The notes under the pieces: model-generated
Told to the model about the DNA's origin: nothing
The model's database searches: none
What the model saw: only the letters and a program-made list of their open reading frames with translations
Program-made: the position numbers and the translations under genes
DNA from: Lindgomyces ingoldianus
Taxonomy: Eukaryota; Ascomycota; Dothideomycetes; Pleosporales; Lindgomycetaceae
Direction of reading: 5' to 3'
NCBI RefSeq assembly: GCF_010093535.1
Contig: NW_022985168.1
Location: 473,727 to 537,726 of the forward strand
DNA: 64,000 nt
Part shown: positions 45,202-56,505 of the stretch, piece by piece
How positions within the stretch are numbered: the first letter of the stretch is position 1
Layout: each line of letters starts with the position of its first letter

Positions 45202-47096
45202 ATGCAGCGAATTTTGACTTCAAGAGCGCGGTCCTCCGTCCTCAACTCGAGCTCTAAGCTCCGGGCTGCATCCAGCTTCAATCTCCAACAGCAGAGGTTC
45301 GCTCACAAGGTTCGTCTCCTAATGCATTATAGCATCACTTGACCATGACATTTCTTTTAAACAATCCCACTCGCTTATCTAACATGGTCCTAGGAACTTA
45401 AGTTTGGTGTGGAGGGACGAGCAGCGCTGCTCCAAGGCGTCGACACACTTGCGAAGGCCGTAGCAACAACACTGGGCCCCAAGGGCCGCAATGTCCTGAT
45501 CGAGTCAAGCTATGGCTCCCCTAAGATTACTAAAGGTGCGTAGACTTCATGCCTGGGTTTGCTAGAGGCTACTTACAATAATCAGACGGTGTAACGGTCG
45601 CAAAAGCCATCACATTGAAGGACAAATTCGAGAACCTTGGAGCACGTCTCCTGCAGGATGTTGCATCAAAGACAAATGAGACTGCTGGTGACGGAACCAC
45701 GACTGCTACCGTCCTCGCCCGCGCCATCTTCTCCGAGACGGTCAAGAACGTTGCTGCTGGGTGCAACCCCATGGACCTGAGGCGGGGAACGCAGGCTGCC
45801 GTCGACGCTGTTGTCGAATACCTCCAGGCAAACAAGAGGGACATCACCACCAGCGAGGAGATTTCTCAGGTTGCCACCATCTCTGCTAACGGCGACACAC
45901 ATATTGGCAAACTCCTGTCTAACGCTATGGAGAAGGTCGGCAAGGAGGGTGTCATCACTGTCAAGGAGGGCAAGACCATCGAGGATGAGCTCGAGATTAC
46001 CGAGGGCATGAAATTCGACCGCGGATACATCTCCCCCTACTTCATTACCGACACCAAGTCCCAGAAGGTGGAGTTTGAGAAGCCTCTGATTCTTCTTTCT
46101 GAGAAGAAGATCTCTGCCGTCCAGGACATTGTCCCTGCCCTCGAAGCCTCGCAGCAACTCCGCCGACCTCTTGTCATCATCGCTGAGGATATCGACGGAG
46201 AAGCTCTCGCCGTCTGCATCCTAAACAAGCTTCGAGGCCAGCTCCAGGTTGCCGCCGTCAAAGCCCCCGGCTTCGGCGACAACAGGAAGTCCATCCTGGG
46301 CGATCTTGCCGTCCTCACCAACGGCACGGTCTTCACTGACGAGCTAGACATTAAGTTGGAAAAGGCTACTGCTGACATGCTCGGCTCAACCGGATCCATC
46401 ACTATTACGAAGGAAGACACCGTCGTCCTCAACGGAGAGGGCAGCAAGGATGCCGTTGCCCAGCGATGCGAGCAGATTCGCGGCGTCATGAGCGACCCAA
46501 CCACCTCCGAGTACGAGAAGGAGAAGCTTCAGGAGCGTCTTGCCAAACTCTCCGGCGGCGTTGCTGTTATCAAGGTCGGTGGTGCCTCCGAGGTCGAGGT
46601 TGGTGAGAAGAAGGACAGAATAGTGGACGCTCTTAACGCCACCCGCGCCGCCGTAGAGGAGGGTATCCTGCCTGGTGGTGGCACTGGTCTCCTCAAGGCT
46701 GCCGCCAACGCTTTGGACAAGGTCAAGCCCGCCAACTTCGACCAGCAACTCGGTGTTAGTATCGTCAAGAACGCCATCACCCGCCCAGCAAGAACCATTG
46801 TCGAGAATGCCGGCGCCGAAGGATCCGTCATTGTCGGAAAACTGATGGATGAGTTCGGCCAGGATTTCAACAAGGGATTCGACAGCGCCAAGGGCGAATA
46901 CGTTGACATGATCGCAGCCGGTATCCTGGATCCATTCAAGGTTGTCCGCACTGCCCTTGTCGATGCCAGCGGTGTTGCATCGCTCCTCGGCACGACTGAG
47001 GTTGCGATCGTGGAAGCCCCAGAAGACAAGGCCGGCCCGCCACCAGGCATGGGTGGTATGGGCGGGATGGGGGGAATGGGAGGCATGGGTTTCTAA
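45202..47096 (+). CDS. HSP60: Mitochondrial chaperonin Hsp60
   Basis: Three exons: 45202-45309, 45394-45535, 45586-47096; 586 residues, the usual length. Exon 1 encodes a mitochondrial presequence rich in Arg/Ser without acids ([14 protein letters not shown].., ending RFAHK). The mature protein begins [20 protein letters not shown]. Chaperonin hallmarks are [25 protein letters not shown] (ATP site), [10 protein letters not shown], the signature-like [16 protein letters not shown], and the flexible GGM tail ([16 protein letters not shown]). The protein forms the heptameric ring complex that folds imported matrix proteins with Hsp10. The gene is intact and codon usage is strongly biased to C-ending codons, as expected for a highly expressed gene. 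Confidence 0.99.
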
Positions 47097-47736
47097 AAAG
47101 TAACAGCGTCACGACCCCACTAATGTCCTAATACCCTCCTCTCATAGTCGAGTCTTTCTCAGCGCTGGTTTTGTAAATGATATTGGTTGTTGGCACTCCA
47201 CTCCTCTTCTCTCCTGTCTTCCTAACTCTCCTGCATCGTGCAAAGCGCGGCACCGTCTTGGGTGGTTTGAACTGTACAATATCACGTGTTTTTGGCATCT
47301 GAGAAAGACAAGATATAAAAGCAAGAAATTCAAAAAGTCAAATTCAAGCTTGACCAAGTGGCTGTGCATTGTGAAAGAATCATGCAAGGATAGGCTGCTG
47401 AATAAGGTTGGCGCGGTAACCCGACCCCACCAAAGAACAGGTCCAGAGGGCCAAAGACAATCAAATTCTGCCCCGCCGACGTTCAGCCTCATCAACATAC
47501 ACACTACACCTCTCCCGCGCTTCTGTCAACCGCAAATCCAGACCCAACAGGACATCCCAACCGCAGTCCCACTATTGATGTGAGTGACATCAACTTTTCG
47601 CAGGCAACAACAATGCAGCCAACGTCAAAACGCTCAAGCCACAGCCGCTGACGACGCTGACAGTCAACAGAGAACTGATAAAGCACTGCCTGCCCAGTCC
47701 TCTTTGTAACACCTCTCCCGACACACACAACACATC
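47097..47736. other. Intergenic region, HSP60 / cofilin
   Basis: About 640 bp between two genes on the same strand. It holds the HSP60 3' UTR and the cofilin promoter; no ORF of note. Confidence 0.5.
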
Positions 47737-48483
47737 ATGGTGAGTGCGCCGAGTGCATCTCTTATTGAATCGCGGTGCTAATGCTTGACTCTGTAGGCTC
47801 AATCCGGGTACGTACTTCTTTGATAGGCAAACGTGACCCACTGAAACAGCTGTCTGCGCGCTCAGGGAACACCGCCTCCCTTTCCACCTCCCAGAATGTA
47901 GCCACCTCCAATGCACACGCACTAACCATTGTCCCCAGTGTCTCTGTCAGCCCCGAATGCATCAGCACCTTCAACGAGCTGAAGCTCGGCAAAGAGCTGA
48001 AATACATAATTTACAAGATCAGCGACGACTGGAAAGAAATCGTCGTCGAGGAAGCGTCCAAAGACAGCGACTTCTCCGCCTTCCGTGAGAAGCTGCTGAA
48101 CGCGAAGAGCAAGGACCGCCGCGGCAAGGAGGGCATCGGAGGCCGCTATGCTGTCTATGATGTTGAGTATGAGTTGGAGTCGGGGGATGGAAAACGCAGC
48201 AAGATTACCTTCATCTCTTGGTGCCCGGATGATGCGCCGCAATATGTGAGTTTACATTATATGATTGTCGTTGCCTAGTTCTAGATGGGCTGGGTGGGGT
48301 GTTAGCGGGAGCGGTCGTGATGCATAGCATGGGCTGATGCGACTCTAGCCCCGCATGATGTACTCATCCTCCAAGGAAGCCATCAAGCGCGCCCTCAACG
48401 GTCTGGCCGCCGATATCCAAGCCAACGACGCCGACGATATCGAGTTCGACAACATCATCTCGCGAGTCTCCAAAGGTCGCTAA
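47737..48483 (+). CDS. COF1: Cofilin (actin-depolymerising factor)
   Basis: Four exons: 47737-47739 (the ATG alone), 47797-47807 (11 bases), 47939-48245, 48349-48483; 151 residues. The frame closes and gives MAQSGVSVSPECISTFNELK, the standard fungal cofilin start with Ser4. The ADF domain is complete: KYIIYKISDDWKEIVVEE, RYAVYDVEYEL, KITFISWCPDDAPQ, PRMMYSSSKEAIKRAL (actin-binding long helix) and the IEFDNIISRVSKGR tail. It severs and depolymerises actin filaments in the cytosol. An intron directly after the start codon followed by an 11-base exon is typical of fungal cofilin genes; a simple ORF scan would miss the N-terminus. Confidence 0.97.
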
Positions 48484-48899
48484 ATCCCCGCTTTCGCAAG
48501 GCTTACAATAACTCGGGTAAGAATACTGGATTAGGTGGCCAAGTGGCATGACGGAAAACTTGCTGGGGTGGTGGTTTTTCCTTTTTCTTATACATGCCTG
48601 CAAGGGAGTGGGACTCGTATCGGGCTTTGAGAGTCTGGTCGGAATTTTTGGGTGGAGTGTGCGGGGTGGTGATGCTAGTGAATCCCAGTCCTATTTGCAT
48701 CGTCAGGATGTGTATGTTCTTGATGGGCGATAGAGAATGGGTAAAATTGTGACTTTTTCTGGTATGCGTTTAGTATCTTCGTTTGCTATGTGCACTGCAG
48801 CATTCCAGCCTCTACTTGTGCCTTTCCCACCACCAGGCTTCGCAAAGAAATCGAGCAGCCTCGTTGGTCAAACCATATCTTTACACTTACGAACGTAGG
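48484..48899. other. Convergent intergenic region, cofilin / GET5
   Basis: About 415 bp between convergent 3' ends. Nothing beyond presumed 3' UTRs. Confidence 0.5.
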
Positions 48900-49670
48900 C
48901 TACACCAACTGCCGATCCTTCTCCCACGCACCCCTAAATACTCCAAGCAACCTGTCCGCTTCCTTCTCATCCCGTATCCTCTGCAGAACAAAGCCCCTCA
49001 AATCCCCCCAAAACTCCTCACTCTCGACGACGCTCTTCCCACTGGGTTCCTGCGCCGCCAGCCCCCTTCCCACTCCCAACCCCTTCTCCTCCTCCGTTGG
49101 CGGCGCCACAGCCGGCGGACTCGCAACCGGCGTTGCGCCACCCATCACCATGACCCCGAATTCCACGACACCTACATCCCCTGCGTCCGGGCCGATGACC
49201 TCAGCCACAGTCTTGGAATCCGGCACAGGTTTCTTTTTATAGAGCAGTTTGATCTTTGAGAGGGGCAAGGAGGTGGAGGTGCTATAGGCTTGCTTGAGGT
49301 CGTAGATGCTAGTCGTGGTAGGTGAGATGCTGGATAAGGGGACGGTTGGAGAGGTTAGTTTCAGTGGTTTTAAGGTTATGGAAATTGTGAGTTGAGAGGT
49401 GGAGGTTGAGGCTGAGGCGTTGCTAGCAGTGGCGGTAGTGGGGTTGGGTTTTGGGCGCTGGGGGTGGGGAGGGTGCGGGAGGCGGGGCAGGACGAACTGG
49501 ATTTTTGTTAGAAAACTGAGTTCGCGAGGCAGGGAAGGGGCGAGGGGAGGGGGCTTTACGGCAGGCTGGGCGGGATAGCTGCGTGGGTCGGCGATGTGGT
49601 CTGAGGACAGCTTTATGGGTCGCGAGTCCAGGGCACTGAGGTATTGTTTGCAGAATTGGAGTTCGGACAT
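48900..49670 (-). CDS. GET5: GET5/MDY2-like ubiquitin-domain protein
   Basis: Single exon, 256 residues from ATG 49670 (MSELQFCKQYLSALDSRPIK). An open frame extends upstream to 49937 without a needed ATG and would run into the NOP2 promoter, so it is rejected. The N-terminal segment resembles the Get4-binding region of filamentous-fungal Get5. A ubiquitin-like domain covers about residues 85-165 (LTISITLKPLKLTSP, TSIYDLKQAYSTSTSLPLSKIKLLYKKKPVPDSKTV). The C-terminus, EEFWGDLRGFVLQRIRDEKE then LLGVFRGAW, is the Get5 dimerisation domain. With Get4 and Sgt2 it hands tail-anchored proteins to Get3 for insertion in the ER. Low-complexity Pro/Ala/Ser linkers join the domains. Confidence 0.82.
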   Translation of the reverse strand: MSELQFCKQYLSALDSRPIKLSSDHIADPRSYPAQPAVKPPPLAPSLPRELSFLTKIQFVLPRLPHPPHPQRPKPNPTTATASNASASTSTSQLTISITLKPLKLTSPTVPLSSISPTTTSIYDLKQAYSTSTSLPLSKIKLLYKKKPVPDSKTVAEVIGPDAGDVGVVEFGVMVMGGATPVASPPAVAPPTEEEKGLGVGRGLAAQEPSGKSVVESEEFWGDLRGFVLQRIRDEKEADRLLGVFRGAWEKDRQLV

Positions 49671-50030
49671 CTTGGGGCGAGGTTCTGTTTGCTTGCTGCT
49701 TGATTGAGTTGTATCTGGTAGGGCTGTGGTGTTGTTGTGTACGTTGGGGGGAGTGTAGTTGATATAGTTGAAGGAAGGAGACAATAAACTGAGCAAAGTC
49801 GGAACTTCCCTTGGCTCTATCCTAGCAAGTGGTGATGACGCTGTCCTGTTGCGGGTGGGACATGCATCGGAACTGGTTTCTCCGGCCTCCGAAGGCGGTG
49901 AGGCAACGCCAAGCCCTTGTCGAAAATTATTCTCCAAATTCCCTGCGTTGATGCCCAGAGCTTCGCGAAGGTTTCAATTTCCATCTCACTTTGGTCCCTC
50001 GTCCCCACCTATAGAGTGTACGATTTTAAA
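49671..50030. promoter_or_regulatory. Shared divergent promoter, GET5-like / NOP2
   Basis: 360 bp between divergent start codons must serve both genes. No clear TATA box on either side, as is common for housekeeping genes. Confidence 0.5.
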
Positions 50031-52046
50031 ATGGGTCAAGGTCGCCGCATGAAGAAGCAGGGCATTCCGCCTCCATTGGACGAATCGCTCGTCACCAGAA
50101 AACGAAAAGATGCACCTGCAGCTCAGGTTGAAGAGCGGGGGAAGAAGAGGAGGACCGACACTAAGGGGTCGAAAAAAGGTCCTGCGGTCAATGGAGGTTC
50201 AGGAAAGAGAAAGGCAAAGCCTGTGAAGAAAGTTACCCTGCCCCCTGTCTCCGACGACGAAATCGAGGATGTGTCCGACAGCGCTGACGGAATCAACGAC
50301 CTCGATGTCATGGAAGATGGTCTTGAAGGTGTTAATGTAACGGGTCTAGATGCTTTAGGGAGTGCGTCGGAGTCGGAAGACCTAGACGATGATGAATTTC
50401 CGGATTCAGGGTCGGACGTTGTGGATTCGGATACGGAGGTTAGGAAAGCGGGAATGTGGTCGGAAGACGAGGATGATAGTGATATTGAGGAGAAGCTTAC
50501 TGCGGCGAACATCGAGGGTCTGTCGAGGAAGTTGGACATGCGAAAGGCGATTGAAGACGCAGAGGCACAGGCGGAGTTGGAAGAGGCAGCAATACAGACA
50601 AATATTGCAGGGGACAAACCGAAAGTTCTTGAAGATGAGGATGGGGAAGGAAGGCCAATATCAAATCTGCAGGCTCAGGATCTGCAGCTGCTAAGAACGA
50701 GGCTTACGGATACGGTTCGAGTTCTTGATGATTTCAAAAATTTGGCCGAAGATGGCAGGTCAAGAGCAGAGTATACGGCACAGATGTTGAAGGATATATG
50801 TGCGTATTATGGGTACTCAGAATTCTTGGCCGAGAAGCTGCTTAACCTCTTTCCTGCCCGCGAAGCTTTTGCTTTCTTCGAAGCAAACGAAACACCTCGA
50901 CCCGTCGTCATCCGCACAAACACGCTTCGAACCCACCGAAGAGAGCTAGCGCAAACGCTCATCAACCGGGGCGTACAGCTAGAGCCTATAGGTAAATGGT
51001 CTAAGGTCGGACTGCAGGTCTTTGAGTCGCAAGTCCCTCTTGGTGCTACTCCTGAATACCTCGCCGGCCACTATATCCTCCAAGCAGCATCTTCCTTCCT
51101 TCCTGTCATGGCTCTCGCGCCACAGGAGAACGAACGTGTTCTCGATATGGCGGCCGCCCCCGGCGGTAAAACAACGCACATCGCGGCATTGATGAAAAAC
51201 ACTGGTTGTATCTTTGCTAACGATAGCAACAAACAACGTGCTAAAGGTCTCATCGGTAACATTCATCGTCTTGGCGTCAGGAACACCATCGTTTGCAACT
51301 ATTCTGCGCTCGATTTTCCAAAAGTCATTGGAGGTTTCGATAGAGTATTGTTGGACGCACCCTGCTCCGGTACAGGTGTCATTGCAAAAGATGCCAGCGT
51401 TAAGACGAACAAGACCGAAGCCGACTTTATGAGACTTCCTCACCTGCAGAAACAATTGATCCTCGCCGCCATTGACTCGGTTGATCACTCGAGCAAGACT
51501 GGTGGATACATTGTCTACTCGACTTGTTCCGTCACAGTCGAGGAGAATGAGCAAGTTGTCCAATACGCTCTGAACAAACGCCCAAATATCAGACTCGTCG
51601 AAACGGGCCTCACATTTGGAAAAGAAGGATTCACCAGGTTCATGGGCAAAATATTCCATCCTTCAATGAAGTTGACTAGAAGATATTATCCTCACGCCTT
51701 CAATGTTGATGGTTTCTTCGTCGCCAAGTTTAAGAAAATTGCCCTCACACCTCTGAATGCTGTTGGTGCAAATGCTGCGCCTTCGTCCAATGGCAAAGTA
51801 CCGGCCGAGAAGCAAGCTCCAGACGAGTACGTAGACAAGACCCCAATTACTGAAGATGGAGATAATGAAGACTCCGACTTTGGAGGCTGGGACGAGGAGG
51901 AAGACAAGAAATACATGGAGCGAGCCCAACGTGCGCAGATGCGAAGAAAGGGCAAGAATCCGAGGGCGATGCTTGGGAAGGCGAAGGCGAAGGCCAAGGA
52001 GGGTCAAAATGGAGTCCAAAAGAACAATAGGAAAGAAAGAAAGTAA
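50031..52046 (+). CDS. NOP2: Nop2, 25S rRNA cytosine-5 methyltransferase
   Basis: Single exon, 671 residues from ATG 50031 (MGQGRRMKKQGIPPPL). Upstream in-frame codons to 49917 are not ATG-led and are rejected. The N-terminal third is charged, with basic stretches (GKKRRT, KRKAKP) and acidic stretches (SDDEIEDVSDSAD, EDLDDDEFPDSGSD), as in nucleolar proteins. The NOL1/NOP2/Sun methyltransferase domain starts near residue 260. SAM-binding MAAAPGGKTTH is at about 373-383; motif IV DAPCSGTG has C445, and YSTCSV has the second catalytic cysteine, C499. The C-terminus is Lys-rich. The enzyme methylates the large-subunit rRNA and is needed for 60S assembly in the nucleolus. It is complete and of the normal length. 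Confidence 0.97.
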   Translation: MGQGRRMKKQGIPPPLDESLVTRKRKDAPAAQVEERGKKRRTDTKGSKKGPAVNGGSGKRKAKPVKKVTLPPVSDDEIEDVSDSADGINDLDVMEDGLEGVNVTGLDALGSASESEDLDDDEFPDSGSDVVDSDTEVRKAGMWSEDEDDSDIEEKLTAANIEGLSRKLDMRKAIEDAEAQAELEEAAIQTNIAGDKPKVLEDEDGEGRPISNLQAQDLQLLRTRLTDTVRVLDDFKNLAEDGRSRAEYTAQMLKDICAYYGYSEFLAEKLLNLFPAREAFAFFEANETPRPVVIRTNTLRTHRRELAQTLINRGVQLEPIGKWSKVGLQVFESQVPLGATPEYLAGHYILQAASSFLPVMALAPQENERVLDMAAAPGGKTTHIAALMKNTGCIFANDSNKQRAKGLIGNIHRLGVRNTIVCNYSALDFPKVIGGFDRVLLDAPCSGTGVIAKDASVKTNKTEADFMRLPHLQKQLILAAIDSVDHSSKTGGYIVYSTCSVTVEENEQVVQYALNKRPNIRLVETGLTFGKEGFTRFMGKIFHPSMKLTRRYYPHAFNVDGFFVAKFKKIALTPLNAVGANAAPSSNGKVPAEKQAPDEYVDKTPITEDGDNEDSDFGGWDEEEDKKYMERAQRAQMRRKGKNPRAMLGKAKAKAKEGQNGVQKNNRKERK

Positions 52047-53924
52047 ATGGAGTGATATAGTGGAGATGGTGGATCTGAAGCCAAGAACGTGGACCCAAAT
52101 ACCTCGATGTGTAGGGGATGCCAAGCCAAATTAGTGTGAGCGGGATAGCAGGCGCGGCGGAGTTGAGTCCCAGCTGAGGGAGAAGATGAAAGAGGTCCAC
52201 GTAAAGCGTGCACAGCCAACTCGCGTATATCCTAGCTCAAAATTCCTTGGGAGGTCCGTATGAAAATGTACAGTTTTTACTCCACATAGGTCTAGCTTGG
52301 CCTGAGGTCTCCGGGAATCAAACATCCTGGATTTATCTCTGGTGGTGCCCTAAGAATGGTGGACCGGGTATCTGGGATTCCAGACTACTGGCCTCAAATC
52401 TGATTTGCTTTTACATCCTAGACGCACGCACGCACGCACGCACGCACGCGCGAACGGTGTATATGTGGATCACGTGTGACCGTTGGGTCCCCTCCTTTGA
52501 ACTCAAGGAGTGTTGCACAACTTCTCGGCTGAGAATCAAGCAGCATCTCGACGACATCCTGCATACCACGTCCTCTCGCCGACTGTTCAATTCCATCCCT
52601 CCTATGTACATTCACATCTCAAGCTCACAAAAGAGTATGCGAGATAGGGATTTTTGCTCTGGAGGAGTTGTTCAGAATGACCCCTTGGCCTTTTCATACT
52701 CAACTCCAAGGCGATCTTTGGCTCACCTTCCTGATCGAACTAAGATCGGTGCACGCTGGCGGAGAAGACTTGTCGTTGAAATTACCAATGGTCAGTGTTG
52801 AGAAGCCGATCATGGTGTGCTGGCGCTATGACGAACTACGCCAGAATCTTTCTGACACAGGCATGAATCAGATCTACCCACTTACATCGCATGGTCGGCA
52901 CATGGCCAAGAATCCTTGAACAAAACATGTGACGATACTGACATGTTCGAGTCCCCCTCAAAGCTTGTAAATTCCCCACTTGTTGCCGATAATCCTGAGG
53001 GTTGCTGCAACGCAACAAGCACGCCGAGTCGAGCTGTCGCTCGTCTTGCCATGGTTTCCTGGACAAGATGTGCTTGGCCGGGATGCCTCCTAACGACTTC
53101 CGACATCAAGGGAACAGGTCAGGGTAATGGGGTCGCAAAGTGGCTGGGTGGAAGCTCCCTACCAAACCTTGATTCTTCAGACGGAAGGTGTATTTGCAGG
53201 CATCACTCCATAATACTACTTTTCCCGCTTTTCTCCACTGTCAGCTCGTATACCATTTCAGCGTTTTCTGTTCATTTCATCTCCCTCCTGCCTCATGTGT
53301 GCTCCCGCCGTCTCATCCTGTTGAAAGAATTTTCTTCTGCAAATCACAATGCGACGTTGAGGATATTCCTTGGCTGACGTCTGCAATATCCCAGAAAAGT
53401 GTCCGTGCAATTCCTTAAGGAGTAAGGCTTCGCTTGGCCGACTTTGATCTCCTGCCTGCTTGGACAACACCCGGCCTTGTTCTTTGTGACCAGCCGACGA
53501 CAATAGTCTCTATTGGTCACCCGGGGCACATCCTGGCGCAATTCCCGCCGTTGCAGCATAATGCGGAGGGTGCCGCCCACGTAGGTGGAGTCACGTTCAC
53601 AAGAGTCTTGGCATCTGGGGAATCGGCCGACCGAGACGCCTTTGCCATTTCCCTTTACTCTATTCGAGGATTAGTCCGGTCAGCGCGTCATTAAGTGGTT
53701 TGCGTTGTCGCCCGGACTGGTGCTGTTGAGCACGCGTATGAAAGAATTCACGATGCGCTAGCAGATAATACCCAGGATTGGTAGAGTTGGCAACCCTGCG
53801 GGGCGTCTTGGGTTTCTCCAGATAAAGAGCCGATGACGCTTCACGAGGGAAACATTCGCACGCGTCTCCTCCTCGATCCCTTCAGCACCTTTTTCGATCC
53901 AATTAGCAATAGGACTCATATATC
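52047..53924. other. Intergenic region
   Basis: About 1.9 kb between NOP2 and the sugar transporter. It contains an ACGC microsatellite at 52422-52451. The longest frame (52208-52801) reads through that microsatellite and is not protein-like. The segment before 53925 is pyrimidine-rich, as expected for a fungal 5' UTR. Confidence 0.5.
52422..52451. repeat. (ACGC)n microsatellite
   Basis: About seven tandem ACGC units ending in GCGCG, in an intergenic region. Confidence 0.95.
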
Positions 53925-55932
53925 ATGCCTGGTAGATTCGCGTTGAAGAAGCCTGAACATGTCCCTGGCAAGGCATGGTAAGTTGTCCATCGCTCCCCTT
54001 CTTAGCCTTCATAGCTCATAGCCTGTAGGCCAGCTATTCTCATTGGCCTTTTCGTAGCCTTTGGGGGCGTCTTGTTCGGGTGAGTATCCTTCAACTCCTC
54101 TAGCTTCAAGCGCATCACTCACATTAACAGATATGACACCGGCACAATTTCCGGAATCCTGGCAATGCCTTACTGGCTCCGCGAATTCTCAACTGAAGCA
54201 GACGGCGAACTCACTGGATCTCAGGATGCCCTCATTGTCTCCATCCTCTCTGCCGGCACTTTCTTCGGCGCGCTCTTGGCTTCACCTTTTGGAGACTTGA
54301 TGGGTCGCAGGCTTGGCCTGATGACCGCTACTGGCATAGTCTTCAACTTCGGTGTTATCCTACAGACGGCCTCCACCTCCCAACCCCTGTTTATTGCGGG
54401 CCGATTCTTTGCGGGCCTCGGTGTCGGTCTGGTTTCGGCACTTAGTAAGTCCTCCAATGCGTCGTTACCGGAGTTCTCCCGTCTAGGACTCCCTGTGCAA
54501 GTAAGTTTGTTGTTGCGAATCACGCGACTGACAAATTCTAGTCCCCATGTATCAATCCGAAACCGCGCCAAAATGGATTCGAGGCACCATTGTTGGAGCA
54601 TACCAGCTTGCTATTACTATTGGTCTCTTCTTGGCTGCCATTGTTAACAATTCCACGAAAGACCGTATGGATACAGGGTCGTACCGCATTCCGATATCGA
54701 TCCAATTCCTCTGGTCCTTAATCCTTGTCATTGGGTAAGGTTGTCTACGCTTAGCCATTTGCATCAAGCTAATTCATCCAGTCTCATCTTCCTTCCGGAA
54801 ACGCCTCGCTACCTCATCAAGATGGACAAATACGACAAAGCAGCAATTTCTCTCGGCCAACTTCGCCGACTCCCGGTAGACCATCCCGCTGTTCTCGAGG
54901 AGTTGAACGAAGTCCAGGCGAACCATCTCTATGAGATGAGTCTTGGCAAGGCTTCCTATATGGAGTGCATCAAGGGGACCGTCGGCAAGCGTCTGTTGAC
55001 TGGATGTCTCCTGCAGGCTCTGCAACAGCTTACTGGAGTCAACTTCATCTGTACATAAACGCTCTGAACAATCTGGAAGGCTTATTACTAACGATGCAAT
55101 GCAGTCTACTACGGAACCCAATACTTCAAAAACGCCGGTTTCCAAAACCCCTTCACTATCCAAGTTATCACCAATGCCATTAACGTCGCCTCCACGTTCC
55201 CGGGTCTCTACATGGTCGAAAGGCTTGGCCGCCGCAACCTCCTCCTCATGGGCGCCATTGGCATGTGTGTATGTCAATATATTGTCGCCATCACTGGGAC
55301 CGTTGCCGGCACGGCCGACCTTGGTGCCCAACGTGCAGCCATTGCCTTCGTGTGTATCTATATTTTCTTCTTCGCCAGTTCCTGGGGCCCTGTAGCCTGG
55401 GTTGTGACGGGAGAATTGTTCCCATTGAAAGTCCGTGCAAAATGTCTTTCCATGACAACCGCTAGCAATTGGCTGCTTAATTGGGCTATTGCATATTCTA
55501 CGCCTTATATGGTCGACCAAGATCATGCGAACCTGCAGTCCAAGGTGTTTTTCGTATGGGGTTCTTTCTGCTTTGTTTGCATCGCTTTTGTGTAAGTCCC
55601 TTTCCCCCTTCCCTTCCCTTCCCTTCCCCTACCCTCCCACCCCTCACTATTCTCCCTCCCTCCCCCCTCTAGATCACCCCTCTAACAAAAAAATTCGCAG
55701 CTGGTTTATGATCTACGAAACCAAGGGGCTTTCCCTCGAACAAGTGGATGAGCTCTACGGCATAGTCAGTAAGGCTTGGAAGTCTAAGGACTTCCGCCCT
55801 GCGCTGAATTTTGCGGATGTGGATGCAGATACGCATAGGGGTATGTCGTTGGCGGATATTGCGGCGAATCAGGAGAGGAAGAGGAGTGTGCAGCATGACG
55901 CTGAAGTCCCGATTACGAGCGAGAAGGTTTAG
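53925..55932 (+). CDS. MFS sugar (glucose-type) transporter
   Basis: Seven exons: 53925-53977, 54029-54079, 54131-54444, 54542-54734, 54782-55050, 55105-55591, 55701-55932; 532 residues, frame closing across all six introns. It is a 12-helix sugar porter: GGVLFGYDTGTISGI in TM1, GDLMGRRLGL, GRFFAGLGVGLVSAL, the PMYQSETAP and PETPRYL motifs, QQLTGVNFIFYYGTQYF, ERLGRRNLLL and WVVTGELFPLKVRAK. The N-terminus (MPGRFALKKPEHVPGKAW) and sequence resemble fungal high-affinity glucose transporters; specificity cannot be proved by motifs alone. It is a plasma-membrane protein. The last intron holds a CCTTC-rich pyrimidine tract. Confidence 0.92.
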
Positions 55933-56505
55933 GTTAGGCTAAGGGAAAATGGTGAAGGTATGGGGGTAGAGATAGGAATGGAGAAAGGAAAGAGGAGGGT
56001 GTATAGATTGGATGCCGAGTCGGCGGCTAGGGATTGGTGATTCAGGGTTATAGAGAGGGGTTCATTTACCCACTCCGTAGTTGTGAGTCAATTCTTAATA
56101 CCAAAACTTTAAGTTATAATGGGATCATATTCAGCTCGAAGGCCGAGTACGATCGAGCGGAATGTGGGCCTATCATAGTCATCACCGCTATTTGAACACT
56201 CCAATTTTGAGATTATTTTGGTTTGCATATAACAATCGAATTTTAGTTCCCATCGAAGCCTGTATGATATTTGAAGGTGAGAAGATCGTATGTTTTGATA
56301 ATTTTAAATTTCATTTCAAACAAATATGGATGTATGTCGCAAGATGAACATACCAAAACGCTCCTTGAAAAATACAACGTAGAAAGCCATGCTTTCGAAT
56401 CAATGGACTTTCCTTTCATAGCCCCGCCCCAAGGCACCAAGAAGTGCGCTTCTACCCACTCACCCCCTCATTCCCATACACAACCGAGCCCACCAATCCT
56501 CCCTC
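55933..56505. other. Convergent intergenic region
   Basis: About 570 bp between convergent genes (transporter and ALE1-like). AT-rich at 56160-56340. No gene seen. Confidence 0.5.

Noticed and set aside
45666..47086. Long antisense frames inside HSP60
   Set aside because: Shadows of the strongly biased codon usage of HSP60; Hsp60 itself is certain on the plus strand.
49671..49937. Upstream extension of the GET5-like frame
   Set aside because: Not needed for any domain, would overlap the NOP2 leader, and the ATG at 49670 gives the normal family start.
49917..50030. Upstream extension of NOP2
   Set aside because: Starts on a non-ATG codon; ATG 50031 gives the conserved GRRMKKQG start.
52208..52801. 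197-codon open frame
   Set aside because: It reads through the ACGC microsatellite, has no domain and no protein-like composition elsewhere.
52940..52970. T-arm-like GTTCGAGTCCCCC
   Set aside because: No anticodon arm or 5' acceptor strand pairs with it upstream.
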